Assembly: GCF_001905005.1 (NCBI RefSeq)
Contig: NZ_LWKZ01000001.1
Coordinates: forward strand, 561,775-625,774
Length of the DNA: 64,000 nt
Direction: 5' to 3'
Origin: Streptomyces sp. CB02923
GTDB lineage: Bacteria > Actinomycetota > Actinomycetes > Streptomycetales > Streptomycetaceae
The stretch's first letter is position 1. The number at the start of each line of letters is the position of its first letter. Below, in pieces: positions 33,150-41,473 of the stretch. A program made the translations under genes and the position numbers. Under the pieces are notes generated by a model, which saw only the letters and a program-made list of their open reading frames with translations, made no database searches and was not told the origin of the DNA.

Positions 33150-33917
33150 ATGCCCCTGCGCAGCACCGCCCGCACCAGCCTGGTGGACCTGGTCATCGAG
33201 CAGATGGAACGGCTCATCACCGACGGCGAGTGGGAGATCGGCGGAAAGATCCCCGCCGAACCCGTCCTCGTCGAGACGCTCGACGTGGGCCGCAACACCG
33301 TCCGCGAGGCGGTCCGCGCCCTCGTGCACACCGGGATGCTGGAGCCCCGGCAGGGCGACGGCACGTACGTACGGGCCAACAGCGACTTCGGCGCGGCGGT
33401 GCAGCGCAGGCTGCGCAGGGCCGCCGACCTGGAGGCGTACGAGGTCCGCGCGTCGCTGGAGCGCGACGCGGCCCGCTACGCGGCACTGCGCCGCACCGGC
33501 GAGGACCTGACGGCGCTGCGGGCCGCGCTGGCCGAGCGGGACCGGGCCTGGGAGAACAGCGACGTCACCGCGTTCATCGACGCGGACATGCACTTCCACC
33601 GGACCGTCGCGGCAGCCGCGCACAACAGCGTCCTCGCGGACCTGTACGAGCACTTCAGCGACGCGCTGCGCGCCACCCTCCAGGCCGTCATCCGCAGGCC
33701 GCTGCCCGATTCCGTACGCCACCAGTTCGACGCGCACACCGCCATCGCCGACGCCATCGAGGCCCGGGACCCGGACGCCGCCGAGCAGGCCGCGCTGGCC
33801 CACCTGACCGAAGCCATGGACGCGCTGCGCGCGGCGCGACCGGACGATGACGGCGGCGGCCCGGCGGCGGACACCCGCGCCCGCGAAGCAAGCCCAGGAG
33901 AAGAAGACCATGCATGA
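33150..33917 (+). CDS. FadR-type GntR family regulator
   Basis: The ATG at 33150 (GGGAGG 9 bases upstream) gives 255 residues. The GntR winged helix is at ~10-80 (LVIEQMERLITDGEWEIGGKIPAEPVLVETLDVGRNTVREAVRALVHTGML). The FCD helical ligand domain occupies ~90-225 (YEVRASLERDAARYAAL, FHRTVAAAAHNSVLADLYEHF), with His residues that usually bind a metal. The stop overlaps the MFS gene start region (ATGCATGA), so regulator and transporter are coupled, and the transporter cargo may be the inducer. Confidence 0.92.
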   Translation: MPLRSTARTSLVDLVIEQMERLITDGEWEIGGKIPAEPVLVETLDVGRNTVREAVRALVHTGMLEPRQGDGTYVRANSDFGAAVQRRLRRAADLEAYEVRASLERDAARYAALRRTGEDLTALRAALAERDRAWENSDVTAFIDADMHFHRTVAAAAHNSVLADLYEHFSDALRATLQAVIRRPLPDSVRHQFDAHTAIADAIEARDPDAAEQAALAHLTEAMDALRAARPDDDGGGPAADTRAREASPGEEDHA

Positions 33918-35199
33918 CGACGGACCGGCCGCCACCCTGAGCGCCCCCGGCACCGGCGGCGCCGCACGGCCGGACGCGCCCGCCGGGGACGCCGCCCAGC
34001 CCGCCCCGCCCGCGGGTGCCACCGGGCGCCGCGCCCTCTACCTGGGCGCCGGTGTCATCCTCCTCGCCCTCAACCTGCGCCCGGCCCTCGTCGCCGTGTC
34101 CCCGATGGCCGGGACCATCCGCGACGAGAGCGGCATGTCGGCCGCGGCCACCAGCCTGCTGACCGCGCTGCCGCTGCTCTGCTTCGGCCTGCTCGCCCCG
34201 ATCGCGCCGCGGCTCGGCCGCCGCTTCGGCATGGAGCGCTCGCTGCTCGGCACCATGGTGCTGATCTGCGCGGGTACGGCGCTGCGGCTGCTGGACTCGG
34301 TGGCCGCGCTGTTCGCCGGGACGATCGTCATCGGCGCGGGCATAGCCGTGGCCAATGTGCTGCTGCCCGGTCTGATCAAGCGCGACTTCGCCGCCAGGTC
34401 CGGGCTGATGACCGGCCTGTACTCGATGTCGCTGTTCGGCGGCGCGGCGCTGGCGGCCGGTGTGACCGTGCCGGTGCAGCGCGCGGCCGGGCTGAGCTGG
34501 CAGGCCACGCTGGCGTGCTGGGGCTCGCTGGCGGTCGTCGCGCTGGTGGTGTGGCTGCCGCAGACCCGCAGCCGTACGCGTACCTCCGCGGCCGCGGCCC
34601 GGGAGGCGGCCCACCCCGTGCGCGGCCTGTGGCGCTCCCCGCTGGCCTGGCAGGTCACCGCGTACATGGGCCTGCAGTCGCTCAGCTACTACGCGGCGGC
34701 CGCCTGGCTGCCGACCATGCTCACCGACGCCGGGATGAGCGCGGGCGACGCGGGCTGGATGCTGTCGTTCTCCTCGCTGCTGGGCATCGTGGGCTCCTTC
34801 CTCGCGCCGGTGATCGTCGGGCGGCGGCTCCCGGCGGGCGCGCTGGCCACGCTCGGCGCGGTGCTCTGCGCGGCCGGGTTCGCCGGGATGCTGGCCGCGC
34901 CGGCCGGTGGCGCGTACGTGTGGATGACGCTGCTGGGCCTCGGGCAGGGCGCGGCCATCAGCCTGGCCCTGCTGTTCATCGTCCAGCGCGCCCCGGACAT
35001 CCGGCACACCGCGCAGCTCTCCAGCATGGCCCAGTGCTTCGGCTACATCCTGGCGGCCACCGGGCCCGCGGTGCTGGGTGCCGTGCACGACGCCTCGGGC
35101 GGCTGGGCGGTGCCGGTGGTCGTGCTGCTGGTCCTGCTCGTCCCGCAGGTGGCGATGGGCCTCGGTGCCGCGCGTCCGCGGCACGTCGCGGGGCGCTGA
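33910..35199 (+). CDS. MFS transporter, CynX/NimT type
   Basis: A 429-residue protein starting at 33910 within the end of the GntR gene (8-base overlap), RBS AGGAGAAG. A Pro/Ala-rich N-terminus precedes twelve predicted helices. LNLRPALVAVSPMAGTIRDE is the signature of the CynX/NimT (cyanate or nitroimidazole) family, with RLGRRFGMERSL in the 2-3 loop. The substrate is not predictable. An imperfect 24-25-bp duplication spans the stop codon (35193-35241). Confidence 0.9.
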   Translation: MHDDGPAATLSAPGTGGAARPDAPAGDAAQPAPPAGATGRRALYLGAGVILLALNLRPALVAVSPMAGTIRDESGMSAAATSLLTALPLLCFGLLAPIAPRLGRRFGMERSLLGTMVLICAGTALRLLDSVAALFAGTIVIGAGIAVANVLLPGLIKRDFAARSGLMTGLYSMSLFGGAALAAGVTVPVQRAAGLSWQATLACWGSLAVVALVVWLPQTRSRTRTSAAAAREAAHPVRGLWRSPLAWQVTAYMGLQSLSYYAAAAWLPTMLTDAGMSAGDAGWMLSFSSLLGIVGSFLAPVIVGRRLPAGALATLGAVLCAAGFAGMLAAPAGGAYVWMTLLGLGQGAAISLALLFIVQRAPDIRHTAQLSSMAQCFGYILAATGPAVLGAVHDASGGWAVPVVVLLVLLVPQVAMGLGAARPRHVAGR

Positions 35200-35241
35200 C
35201 TCCGGTACGTACGGGGGCGCCGACTCCGGTTACGTACGGGG
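35193..35241. repeat. Imperfect tandem duplication over the MFS stop codon
   Basis: Two adjacent copies of a 24/25-base unit beginning GCGC(T/C)GACTCCGGT and ending TACGTACGGGG. The TGA stop of the transporter lies in the first copy. Confidence 0.6.
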
Positions 35242-35329
35242 CGGAGCGGGGCGATCCGTACGGGCGGGAGGTGTGCGGAGCTGCCGCGACGCCTCCCGCC
35301 CTGCCGCACGTCCGGGCCATACTGGTGCC

Positions 35330-36466
35330 GTGTCGGTGATCAGCAACCTCCGTAGAGCGGTCCGTCTGCCGCAGCAGCGCCGCCGTGGCGTCGACCTCAG
35401 CCACCCCGCGCGCTCGCCGCTCGGCACCGCCGTGGTGAACTGCGCCGTCTACGAGAACGGGGTCCGCCAGCCCGGCGACCACCCGGCCGAGGACGCCGTC
35501 CGCCGGGTCCGCGACTCGGGCGACGGCTTCGTGTGGATCGGTCTGCACGAGCCGTCGGAGAAGGAGTTCGCCGGCATCGTCGAGCTGTTCGGGCTGCACC
35601 CGCTCGCCGTCGAGGACGCGGTGCACGCGCATCAGCGGCCGAAGCTGGAGCGCTACGACGGCTCGCTGTTCACGGTGTTCAAGACGGTCTGTTACGTGGA
35701 CCACGACCGGCTCACCGAGACCAGCGAGGTGGTGAACACCGGCGAGATCATGGTCTTCACCGGCGCCGACTTCGTCATCACCGTCCGGCACGGCGGCCAC
35801 GGCTCGCTCGGCCCGCTGCGCGAGCAGCTGGAGGCGGACCCGGACCAGCTGGCCATCGGCCCGTCGGCCGTGCTGCACGCCATCGCGGACCTGGTCGTGG
35901 ACGACTACCTGGACGTCGCCGCGGCCGTGCAGGACGACATCGACGACGTCGAGAGCGAGGTCTTCGCCGAGAACCCGCGCCGTACCTCCGGCGAGGAACG
36001 GCCCGGCGGCGCCAAGGGCTCCGGCACCGACGCGGGCCGGATCTACCAGCTCAAGCGCGAACTGCTGGAGCTGAAGCGGGCGGTGGCGCCGCTGGCCCGC
36101 CCCCTGGACGCGCTGGCCACCCGGCCGATGGCGCTGGTGGACCCGGACATCACCACGTACTTCCGTGACGTGTCGGACCACCTGGAGCGGGTGACCGAGC
36201 AGATCAACGCCTTCGACGAACTGCTCAACTCCATACTCCAGGCGCACCTCGCGCAGGTCACCGTGGCGCAGAACGAGGACATGCGGCGGATCAGCGCCTG
36301 GGTCGCGATCCTCGCCGTACCGACGATGGTGTGCGGCATCTACGGCATGAACTTCGAGTACATGCCGGAGAAGCACTGGAGCTTCGGCTATCCCCTGGTC
36401 ATGGCCGTCACGCTCACGCTCTGCTACCTCATCCGCCGCGGGTTCAAGCGGAACGGGTGGCTGTAG
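35330..36466 (+). CDS. corA: CorA family magnesium/cobalt transporter
   Basis: The GTG at 35330 starts VSVISNLRRAVRLPQQRRRG; 378 residues. The cytoplasmic alpha/beta and long-helix region extends to ~310. Two C-terminal membrane helices flank the pore signature YGMNF (AILAVPTMVCGIYGMNFEYMPE). The long insertion NPRRTSGEERPGGAKGSGTDAG near residue 220 is common in actinobacterial homologues. It is transcribed alone. The Mg versus Co/Zn preference cannot be told from sequence. Confidence 0.93.
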   Translation: MSVISNLRRAVRLPQQRRRGVDLSHPARSPLGTAVVNCAVYENGVRQPGDHPAEDAVRRVRDSGDGFVWIGLHEPSEKEFAGIVELFGLHPLAVEDAVHAHQRPKLERYDGSLFTVFKTVCYVDHDRLTETSEVVNTGEIMVFTGADFVITVRHGGHGSLGPLREQLEADPDQLAIGPSAVLHAIADLVVDDYLDVAAAVQDDIDDVESEVFAENPRRTSGEERPGGAKGSGTDAGRIYQLKRELLELKRAVAPLARPLDALATRPMALVDPDITTYFRDVSDHLERVTEQINAFDELLNSILQAHLAQVTVAQNEDMRRISAWVAILAVPTMVCGIYGMNFEYMPEKHWSFGYPLVMAVTLTLCYLIRRGFKRNGWL

Positions 36467-36488
36467 GGCGTCCTCGGCCCGGGGCCGT

Positions 36489-37862
36489 TCAGGCCAGGTA
36501 GCCGTCCGGGCGGATCAGGACGGTGTCGCCCGGCGCTGCCGCGTAGGCCGTGAAGGCGTGGCCCTCGGCGTCGACGGCGTACCGTCCGCGGCCGGGCTCC
36601 TCGCCGGGGCGCAGTACGGCGTAGGCGTGCTCCTCGTCCGGGGCGGGCGCACCGAAGACCAGCCGGGTGAAGTGCGGGCCGCGGAAGAGGTCGAAGAGGC
36701 GGATGTGCTTGCCGTCCGCGTCGAGCAGCGGGGCGTCCGGGGCGCGGTCGCCGGTGACGAGGGGGCCGGTGGCGTCCGGCGCCCGGTAGGTGATGGCGAG
36801 GCCGAAGCCCTCCTCGCCGCGCCGGTGGGCATCCGCCGCACCCCCGGCGTACTTGTCCAGCAGTTCGGTGCTCACGCCGAGGACGTCGGCCGCGACCGGC
36901 CGCCGCTCGGCCTCGTAGCTGTCGAGTGCGGTCTGCGCGGCCAGCTTCCAGCCCAGGTTGTAGGCGTCCTGCACGCCCGTGTTCAGGCCCTGGCCGCCGG
37001 TCGGCGGGTGGACGTGGGCGGCGTCGCCGGCCAGGAAGACCCGTCCCGACCGGTAGCGTCCGGCGAGCCGCGCGTTGGGCCGCCACACCGTCGACCAGCC
37101 GTGTCCGGTCAGGCGCACACCGGCCGAGAAGCGGTCGAGGGCGGCCTGCATCGTCTCCAGGGAGGCGTCGTCGCCCTCGCCCAGGGGCGAGATGAACTGG
37201 AACCGCCCGGTACCGGGCAGCGGGGTCAGCGCGGTGCCGAACGCCGGGCTGTCCGCATCGGCGAACCAGTGCCCGACCGTGGGGTCGAGGTCCGGCGCAG
37301 ACACGTCGCCGACCAGCACCCGGAAGGTCTCGTCGGTGGTGCCGGGGAAGTCCACGCCGATCGCCTTGCGGACGAGGCTGGCACCGCCGTCGGCGCCGAC
37401 CAGGTAGTCGAACCGGTCCGCCGCACCGGTGGCGAACCGCGCCGTCACGCCGTCCGCGTCCTGCTCCAGGCCGGTCAGCCCGGTGCCCAGCTCGACGCGT
37501 ACGCCGAACTCCAGCAGCCGCGCCCGCAGGATCCCCTCGGTCTGCGACTGGCCCAGCACCCACGGGTTCGGGTACGGGACGCCGGGGCCGGGCTCGCGCG
37601 GCTCGGCCATCCACTGCTCGCCCGCGTACCGGCCGTCGAGGTGTACGCGGAGCGGCGCCAGGGGTGCCCCGGCGGCCCGTACGGCGTCCAGCACGCCGAG
37701 GTCGTCGAAGACCTCCAGGGTGCGCGGCTGGATGCTGTCGCCGCGGGAGCCGTCGAAGTACGCGGTCGACTTGTCGACGACCCGTACCCCGACGCCGCGC
37801 CGGGCCAGTTCGATCCCCAGTGTCAGTCCGGTCGGCCCGCCGCCCACCACAAGCACTCGCAT
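36489..37862 (-). CDS. FAD-dependent aromatic-ring-hydroxylase-type monooxygenase
   Basis: A 457-residue class A flavoprotein from the ATG at 37862. FAD motif VLVVGGGPTGLTLGIELARRG (N-term), DG motif YLVGADGGASLVRKAIG (~150-165), GD motif FLAGDAAHVHPPTGGQGLNTGVQDAYNLGWKLA (~270-300). The shortened C-terminal domain of PheA/TfdB or rifampicin-monooxygenase-like enzymes follows. Substrate unknown; drug or polyketide hydroxylation is possible. The start codon lies inside a long palindrome bound, presumably, by the divergent TetR protein. Confidence 0.92.
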   Translation of the reverse strand: MRVLVVGGGPTGLTLGIELARRGVGVRVVDKSTAYFDGSRGDSIQPRTLEVFDDLGVLDAVRAAGAPLAPLRVHLDGRYAGEQWMAEPREPGPGVPYPNPWVLGQSQTEGILRARLLEFGVRVELGTGLTGLEQDADGVTARFATGAADRFDYLVGADGGASLVRKAIGVDFPGTTDETFRVLVGDVSAPDLDPTVGHWFADADSPAFGTALTPLPGTGRFQFISPLGEGDDASLETMQAALDRFSAGVRLTGHGWSTVWRPNARLAGRYRSGRVFLAGDAAHVHPPTGGQGLNTGVQDAYNLGWKLAAQTALDSYEAERRPVAADVLGVSTELLDKYAGGAADAHRRGEEGFGLAITYRAPDATGPLVTGDRAPDAPLLDADGKHIRLFDLFRGPHFTRLVFGAPAPDEEHAYAVLRPGEEPGRGRYAVDAEGHAFTAYAAAPGDTVLIRPDGYLA

Positions 37863-37898
37863 GATGAATCTCCATTCACTGAATTCAGATTCATCATG
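37860..37898. promoter_or_regulatory. Long palindromic operator overlapping the monooxygenase start codon
   Basis: CATGATGAATCT (37860-37871) and AGATTCATCATG (37887-37898) are perfect 12-bp complements with a 15-base centre that contains smaller symmetric pieces (TTCACTGAA, GAATTC). The ATG of the monooxygenase is part of the left arm. The divergent TetR gene starts 40 bases away. Confidence 0.65.
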
Positions 37899-37938
37899 TG
37901 GCCTGCTAGCGTGCGCCGTCAAGGGAGCTGGAGGAAAC

Positions 37939-38523
37939 GTGAAGCGCGCGGAGCAGGCGGTCGAGACGAGGGCGGCGCTGATCGAGGCGGCCAAGCGCCA
38001 GTTCGCCGCCCGCGGCTACCTGAACACCAAGATCACCGACATCACGGCGGAGGCCGGCCGGGCCGCGGGCTCCTTCTACCGCCACTTCGCGAGCAAGGAA
38101 GAGCTGCTCCAGGCGCTGCTGGCCGAGCTGGCCGCGGCGAGCGACACCTACGCCGACGCCGAGGGGCACAAGTCCGACTTCACCGACCCGGACGCGATCC
38201 GCTACCACGTGACCGCGTGCTGGCGCGTGTACCGGGACCACGCGCCGACCATGCTCGCGCTGCGCCAGGCGGCGCTCGTCAGCGAGGACTTCGCCCGCAC
38301 CTTCGACCAATTCCGCCGCGCGCAGCTCGCCGACCTGGCCGATCACCTGGAACACGTACAGAACCTGCCGGCCTCCCCCGGGACCACCCTGACGCTGATG
38401 AGCGCGCTGCTGGAAGCGCCCGCGCAGCTGGGGCCCGGGATGCCCGAGGAGGAGGCCGTCGAGGTGACCACCCGGTTCCTCTACCGGGCGCTGAACGGCA
38501 AGGACTACGCGCCGGGGGCGTAG
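37939..38523 (+). CDS. TetR family regulator of the divergent monooxygenase
   Basis: The GTG at 37939 with GGAGG four bases upstream gives 194 residues (VKRAEQAVETRAALIEAAKRQF). The TetR HTH spans ~8-55 (YLNTKITDITAEAGRAAGSFYRHFASKEELL); the C-terminal domain is helical. Its gene is divergent from the FAD monooxygenase with a 76-base gap holding the palindrome, so it likely represses that gene and itself. The strong DHA2 efflux gene beyond it may belong to the same resistance setting, but on the other strand. Confidence 0.92.
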   Translation: MKRAEQAVETRAALIEAAKRQFAARGYLNTKITDITAEAGRAAGSFYRHFASKEELLQALLAELAAASDTYADAEGHKSDFTDPDAIRYHVTACWRVYRDHAPTMLALRQAALVSEDFARTFDQFRRAQLADLADHLEHVQNLPASPGTTLTLMSALLEAPAQLGPGMPEEEAVEVTTRFLYRALNGKDYAPGA

Positions 38524-38587
38524 GCGCGCCGCGGGCGTAGGGCGCTTCCCACGGATCTCCGCGGCGCGCGGTCCGGCCGGGACGGCG

Positions 38588-40186
38588 TCAGTGCGACAGG
38601 ATCCGGTCCGCGTCCGGAGTCCGGTCTTCCCCTTCGGTGGCCGCGGGCCGGTCCGCGTCCCCGCCCTTACGCGGCTTGCCCGGCAGCGCGAACAGCAGCA
38701 GGAAGATGACCACCAGACCGGCCGCCACCCACCACAGCGAGGTGACCGTCGCCTCGACGATCGCCGCCCGCGGGTCCCGGCCGGCCGCCCCGTCGAGGAC
38801 GCCGAAGAAGGCCACCGACGCCAGTCCGAGGCCGAACGCCATGCCCAGCTGGCTGGTGGTGTGGAAGACCCCGGACGCCGAGCCGGAGTGTTCGGCCGGC
38901 ACCTCGGAGAGGGCCGCGTCGGTGATCGGGGCGACGATCAGCCCCATGCCGCCGCCCATCAGCAGCAGGGCGGGGGCCAGCTGCCAGGACGTCAGCTCCG
39001 TGCCGTACCGGTCGGCCTCCACGATGTAGAGCAGCGCGCCGAGCAGCATGATCAGTGCGCCGGCCTGCATCACCTTGCGCCCGAAGCGCGGCACCAGCTG
39101 CTCCACGGAGACGCCGCCCGCCGCCGCACAGGCAACCGAGAACGGCACCCCGGTCAGTCCGGCACGCAGCGGGCTCCACCCCAGGCCGAGCTGCATGCAC
39201 AGGGTCCAGACGAGGAAGAACAGGCCGGAGAGCGCACCGAAGGTGAGCTGGACACCGGCGCCCGCGACGAACGTCCTGAGCTTGAACAGGGAGAGTTCGA
39301 CGAGCGGCGAGCCGTCCTTGCGGGCCTTGGCCTGCTCGTACCGTACGAAGACGGCGAGGACGAGCGGGCTCGCGGCCATCGAGACGAACCCCCATACCGG
39401 CCAGCCCATTTCGCGGCCCTGGGTGAGCGGGTAGAGCACCATCAGGAGCCCGAGCGCGGCCAGCACCATGCCGACGAGGTCCAGGCGCAGCGCCCGGGAA
39501 GCGCGGGACTCGGAGATGAAGCGGCGCCCGAGGAGGACACCGGCGACACCGACCGGCAGGTTGATCAGGAAGATCGGCCGCCACTGGAGGCCGAGGATGT
39601 CCCACTGCGTCAGCAGCGCGCCGATCAGCGGACCGCAGACCGCGCCCAGCCCGATGACGACGCCGAACAGGCCGAAGACCTTGCCGCGTTCGTGCGCGGG
39701 GAAGGTGACGTGGATGATCGCCAGCACCTGCGGGACCATCAGGGCGGCCATCGCGCCCTGGAGGACGCGGGCGGCGATCAGCATCCCCGGGTCGGCGGCG
39801 ACGCCGCACAGCACGGAGGCGACGGTGAACCCGGCTATGCCGAGCAGGAAGATCCGGCGGCGGCCGTGGATGTCGCCGAGCCGGCCGCCGGTGATCAGGC
39901 CGATGGCGAAGGCCAGCGCGTACCCCGCAGTGATCCACTGGATGGCGTTGAACGAGGCGCCGGTGTCCCGCTGGATGCTGGGCACGGCGATGTTGACGAT
40001 GGTCGCGTCCACCAGGTCCATGAAGGCGGCGGTCAGCACGACGACGAGCGCGAACCAGCGTCTGCGGTCGACCGCGCCGGTCGGACCGGTCGGGCTGGTC
40101 TCTCCGGTCGGGCCGGTCGCGCCGGTCTCTCCGGTCGGGCCTGGGACGCCGGTCGGGCCGGTAGCGGTCGTGGGCGGGGTGGGCAT
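38588..40186 (-). CDS. DHA2-type (EmrB/QacA) MFS drug exporter with collagen-like N-terminal repeat
   Basis: A 532-residue protein; ATG at 40186, AGGAG 8 bases upstream. The first ~38 residues are G-x-x triplets (GPTGVPGPTGETGATGPTGE...), absent from ordinary DHA2 proteins. Fourteen predicted helices follow, with the family motifs VDATIVNIAVPSIQ, GRLGDIHGRRRIFLLG, and antiporter motif C GLGAVCGPLIGALL. The C-terminus is polar. It is divergent from a WYL regulator that itself ends in GPT repeats. Exporter of unknown drugs or metabolites. Confidence 0.92.
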   Translation of the reverse strand: MPTPPTTATGPTGVPGPTGETGATGPTGETSPTGPTGAVDRRRWFALVVVLTAAFMDLVDATIVNIAVPSIQRDTGASFNAIQWITAGYALAFAIGLITGGRLGDIHGRRRIFLLGIAGFTVASVLCGVAADPGMLIAARVLQGAMAALMVPQVLAIIHVTFPAHERGKVFGLFGVVIGLGAVCGPLIGALLTQWDILGLQWRPIFLINLPVGVAGVLLGRRFISESRASRALRLDLVGMVLAALGLLMVLYPLTQGREMGWPVWGFVSMAASPLVLAVFVRYEQAKARKDGSPLVELSLFKLRTFVAGAGVQLTFGALSGLFFLVWTLCMQLGLGWSPLRAGLTGVPFSVACAAAGGVSVEQLVPRFGRKVMQAGALIMLLGALLYIVEADRYGTELTSWQLAPALLLMGGGMGLIVAPITDAALSEVPAEHSGSASGVFHTTSQLGMAFGLGLASVAFFGVLDGAAGRDPRAAIVEATVTSLWWVAAGLVVIFLLLFALPGKPRKGGDADRPAATEGEDRTPDADRILSH

Positions 40187-40266
40187 GGCGCGGTCTCCTG
40201 GTCGGTGTGCGGGGCTCGAAAGGTCTCAAGTGCTCCGGGAGGTCGGTGTGGTTCGACATTAGTGTC

Positions 40267-40293
40267 CGTGTAGGACGGCTCCAGTCCTATACG
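40267..40293. promoter_or_regulatory. Candidate operator between DHA2 exporter and WYL regulator
   Basis: CGTGTAGGAC (40267-40276) and GTCCTATACG (40284-40293) form 10-base arms with one mismatch and a 7-base centre. It lies 20 bases before the regulator ATG and 81 bases before the exporter start, so it can control both. Confidence 0.55.
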
Positions 40294-40312
40294 TCCGGGC
40301 ATCATCGGCACC

Positions 40313-41389
40313 ATGAGCGAGACTTCGGCACGCCTGCTGAACCTGCTGTCCCTCCTCCAGACCCCCCGCGAATGGCCCGGCAGCGAGCTGGCCGGCCGCC
40401 TGCGGGTCACCACCCGCACCATCCGCCGCGACATCGAGCGGCTGCGCGACCTCGGCTACCCGGTGCACGCCACGATGGGCGCGGAGGGCGGCTACCGGCT
40501 CGCGGCGGGCACCGCGATGCCCCCGCTGCTCCTGGACGACGAGGAGGCGGTGGCCATCGCCGTCGGGCTGCGTTCGACGGCCGGGCACACCGTCGACGGC
40601 GTCGAGGAGGCGTCCGTACGGGCCCTCGCCAAGCTCGAACAGGTGCTGCCGTCCCGGCTGCGGCGGCGGGTGGGCGCGCTGGGCACCGCCACCGTCCCGA
40701 TGCCCGCCGGGGACGGGCCGACCGTCGACCCGGCACACCTGACCACCCTGGCCGCGGCCGTCGCCAACCAGGAGCGGGTGCGCTTCACGTACCGGTCGGG
40801 CGACGGTGTCGGCTCCAAGCGCCTGGTGGAGCCGCACCGGCTGGTCGCGGCAGGGCGCCGCTGGTACCTGGTGGCGTACGACGAGGAGCGCGCGGACTGG
40901 CGGATCTTCCGGGTGGACCGGCTGAGCTCGCCGTACCCCACGGGGGTACGCATGACGCCGCGCGAGCTGCCCGCCGAGGACGCCGCCGCGTTCGTCGCGG
41001 AGCGGATGCAGGGCATGGGCCCCGGCTGCTCCGCGGTGGTCACGGTGCAGGCGCCCGCCGTCGAGGTGTGCGACCGGCTCGGGCGCGCGGCGGCCGTGGT
41101 GGAGCCCCTCGGCGAACGGTCGTGCCGGGTGCGCACCCGGCCCGATTCCCTGGAGTGGACGGCGTTCCGGCTGGCGATGCTGGGCAGCGAGTTCACGGTG
41201 CACGAGCCCCCGGAGCTGGCGGAGTGCCTGCGGCGGCTGGGCGGGCGGGTACTGCGGGCGGCGGACGGGACCGTCGGCCCCACCGGCCCCACTGGCCCTA
41301 CCGACCCCACCGGCCCTACCCGTCCCACCGGTCCCACCGGCGCCGACGGGACCGCCGCGGGCGCGTCACCGGATACCCAGGAGGGGTAG
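40313..41389 (+). CDS. WYL domain HTH regulator with C-terminal GPT repeats
   Basis: A 358-residue protein from the ATG at 40313. HTH_11 at ~5-60 (ELAGRLRVTTRTIRRDIERLRDLGYPV), WYL domain ~140-215 (WYLVAYDEERADWRIFRVDRLS), WCX-like C-terminal domain to ~320. After that a tail GPTGPTGPTDPTGPTRPTG is built from G-P-T triplets. YafY-type regulators sense ligands and often repress a divergent gene; here that is the DHA2 exporter, which carries a similar repeat at its N-terminus. Confidence 0.92.
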   Translation: MSETSARLLNLLSLLQTPREWPGSELAGRLRVTTRTIRRDIERLRDLGYPVHATMGAEGGYRLAAGTAMPPLLLDDEEAVAIAVGLRSTAGHTVDGVEEASVRALAKLEQVLPSRLRRRVGALGTATVPMPAGDGPTVDPAHLTTLAAAVANQERVRFTYRSGDGVGSKRLVEPHRLVAAGRRWYLVAYDEERADWRIFRVDRLSSPYPTGVRMTPRELPAEDAAAFVAERMQGMGPGCSAVVTVQAPAVEVCDRLGRAAAVVEPLGERSCRVRTRPDSLEWTAFRLAMLGSEFTVHEPPELAECLRRLGGRVLRAADGTVGPTGPTGPTDPTGPTRPTGPTGADGTAAGASPDTQEG

Positions 41390-41394
41390 CATCC

Positions 41395-41412
41395 ATACCC
41401 CTAGGGGGTATA
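41395..41412. promoter_or_regulatory. CsoR-type copper operator upstream of copA
   Basis: ATACCCCTAGGGGGTATA is nearly palindromic, with C/G tracts flanked by AT(A). It matches the general form of CsoR sites in Streptomyces and other actinobacteria. It begins 6 bases after the WYL stop and 79 bases before the copA ATG. No csoR gene is in the window. Confidence 0.75.
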
Positions 41413-41473
41413 CAGTCCAGACAGTGGACGCCGGCGGTCCCCACCGCCACCCCCGCCTCCGAAGGAGCAAGTC

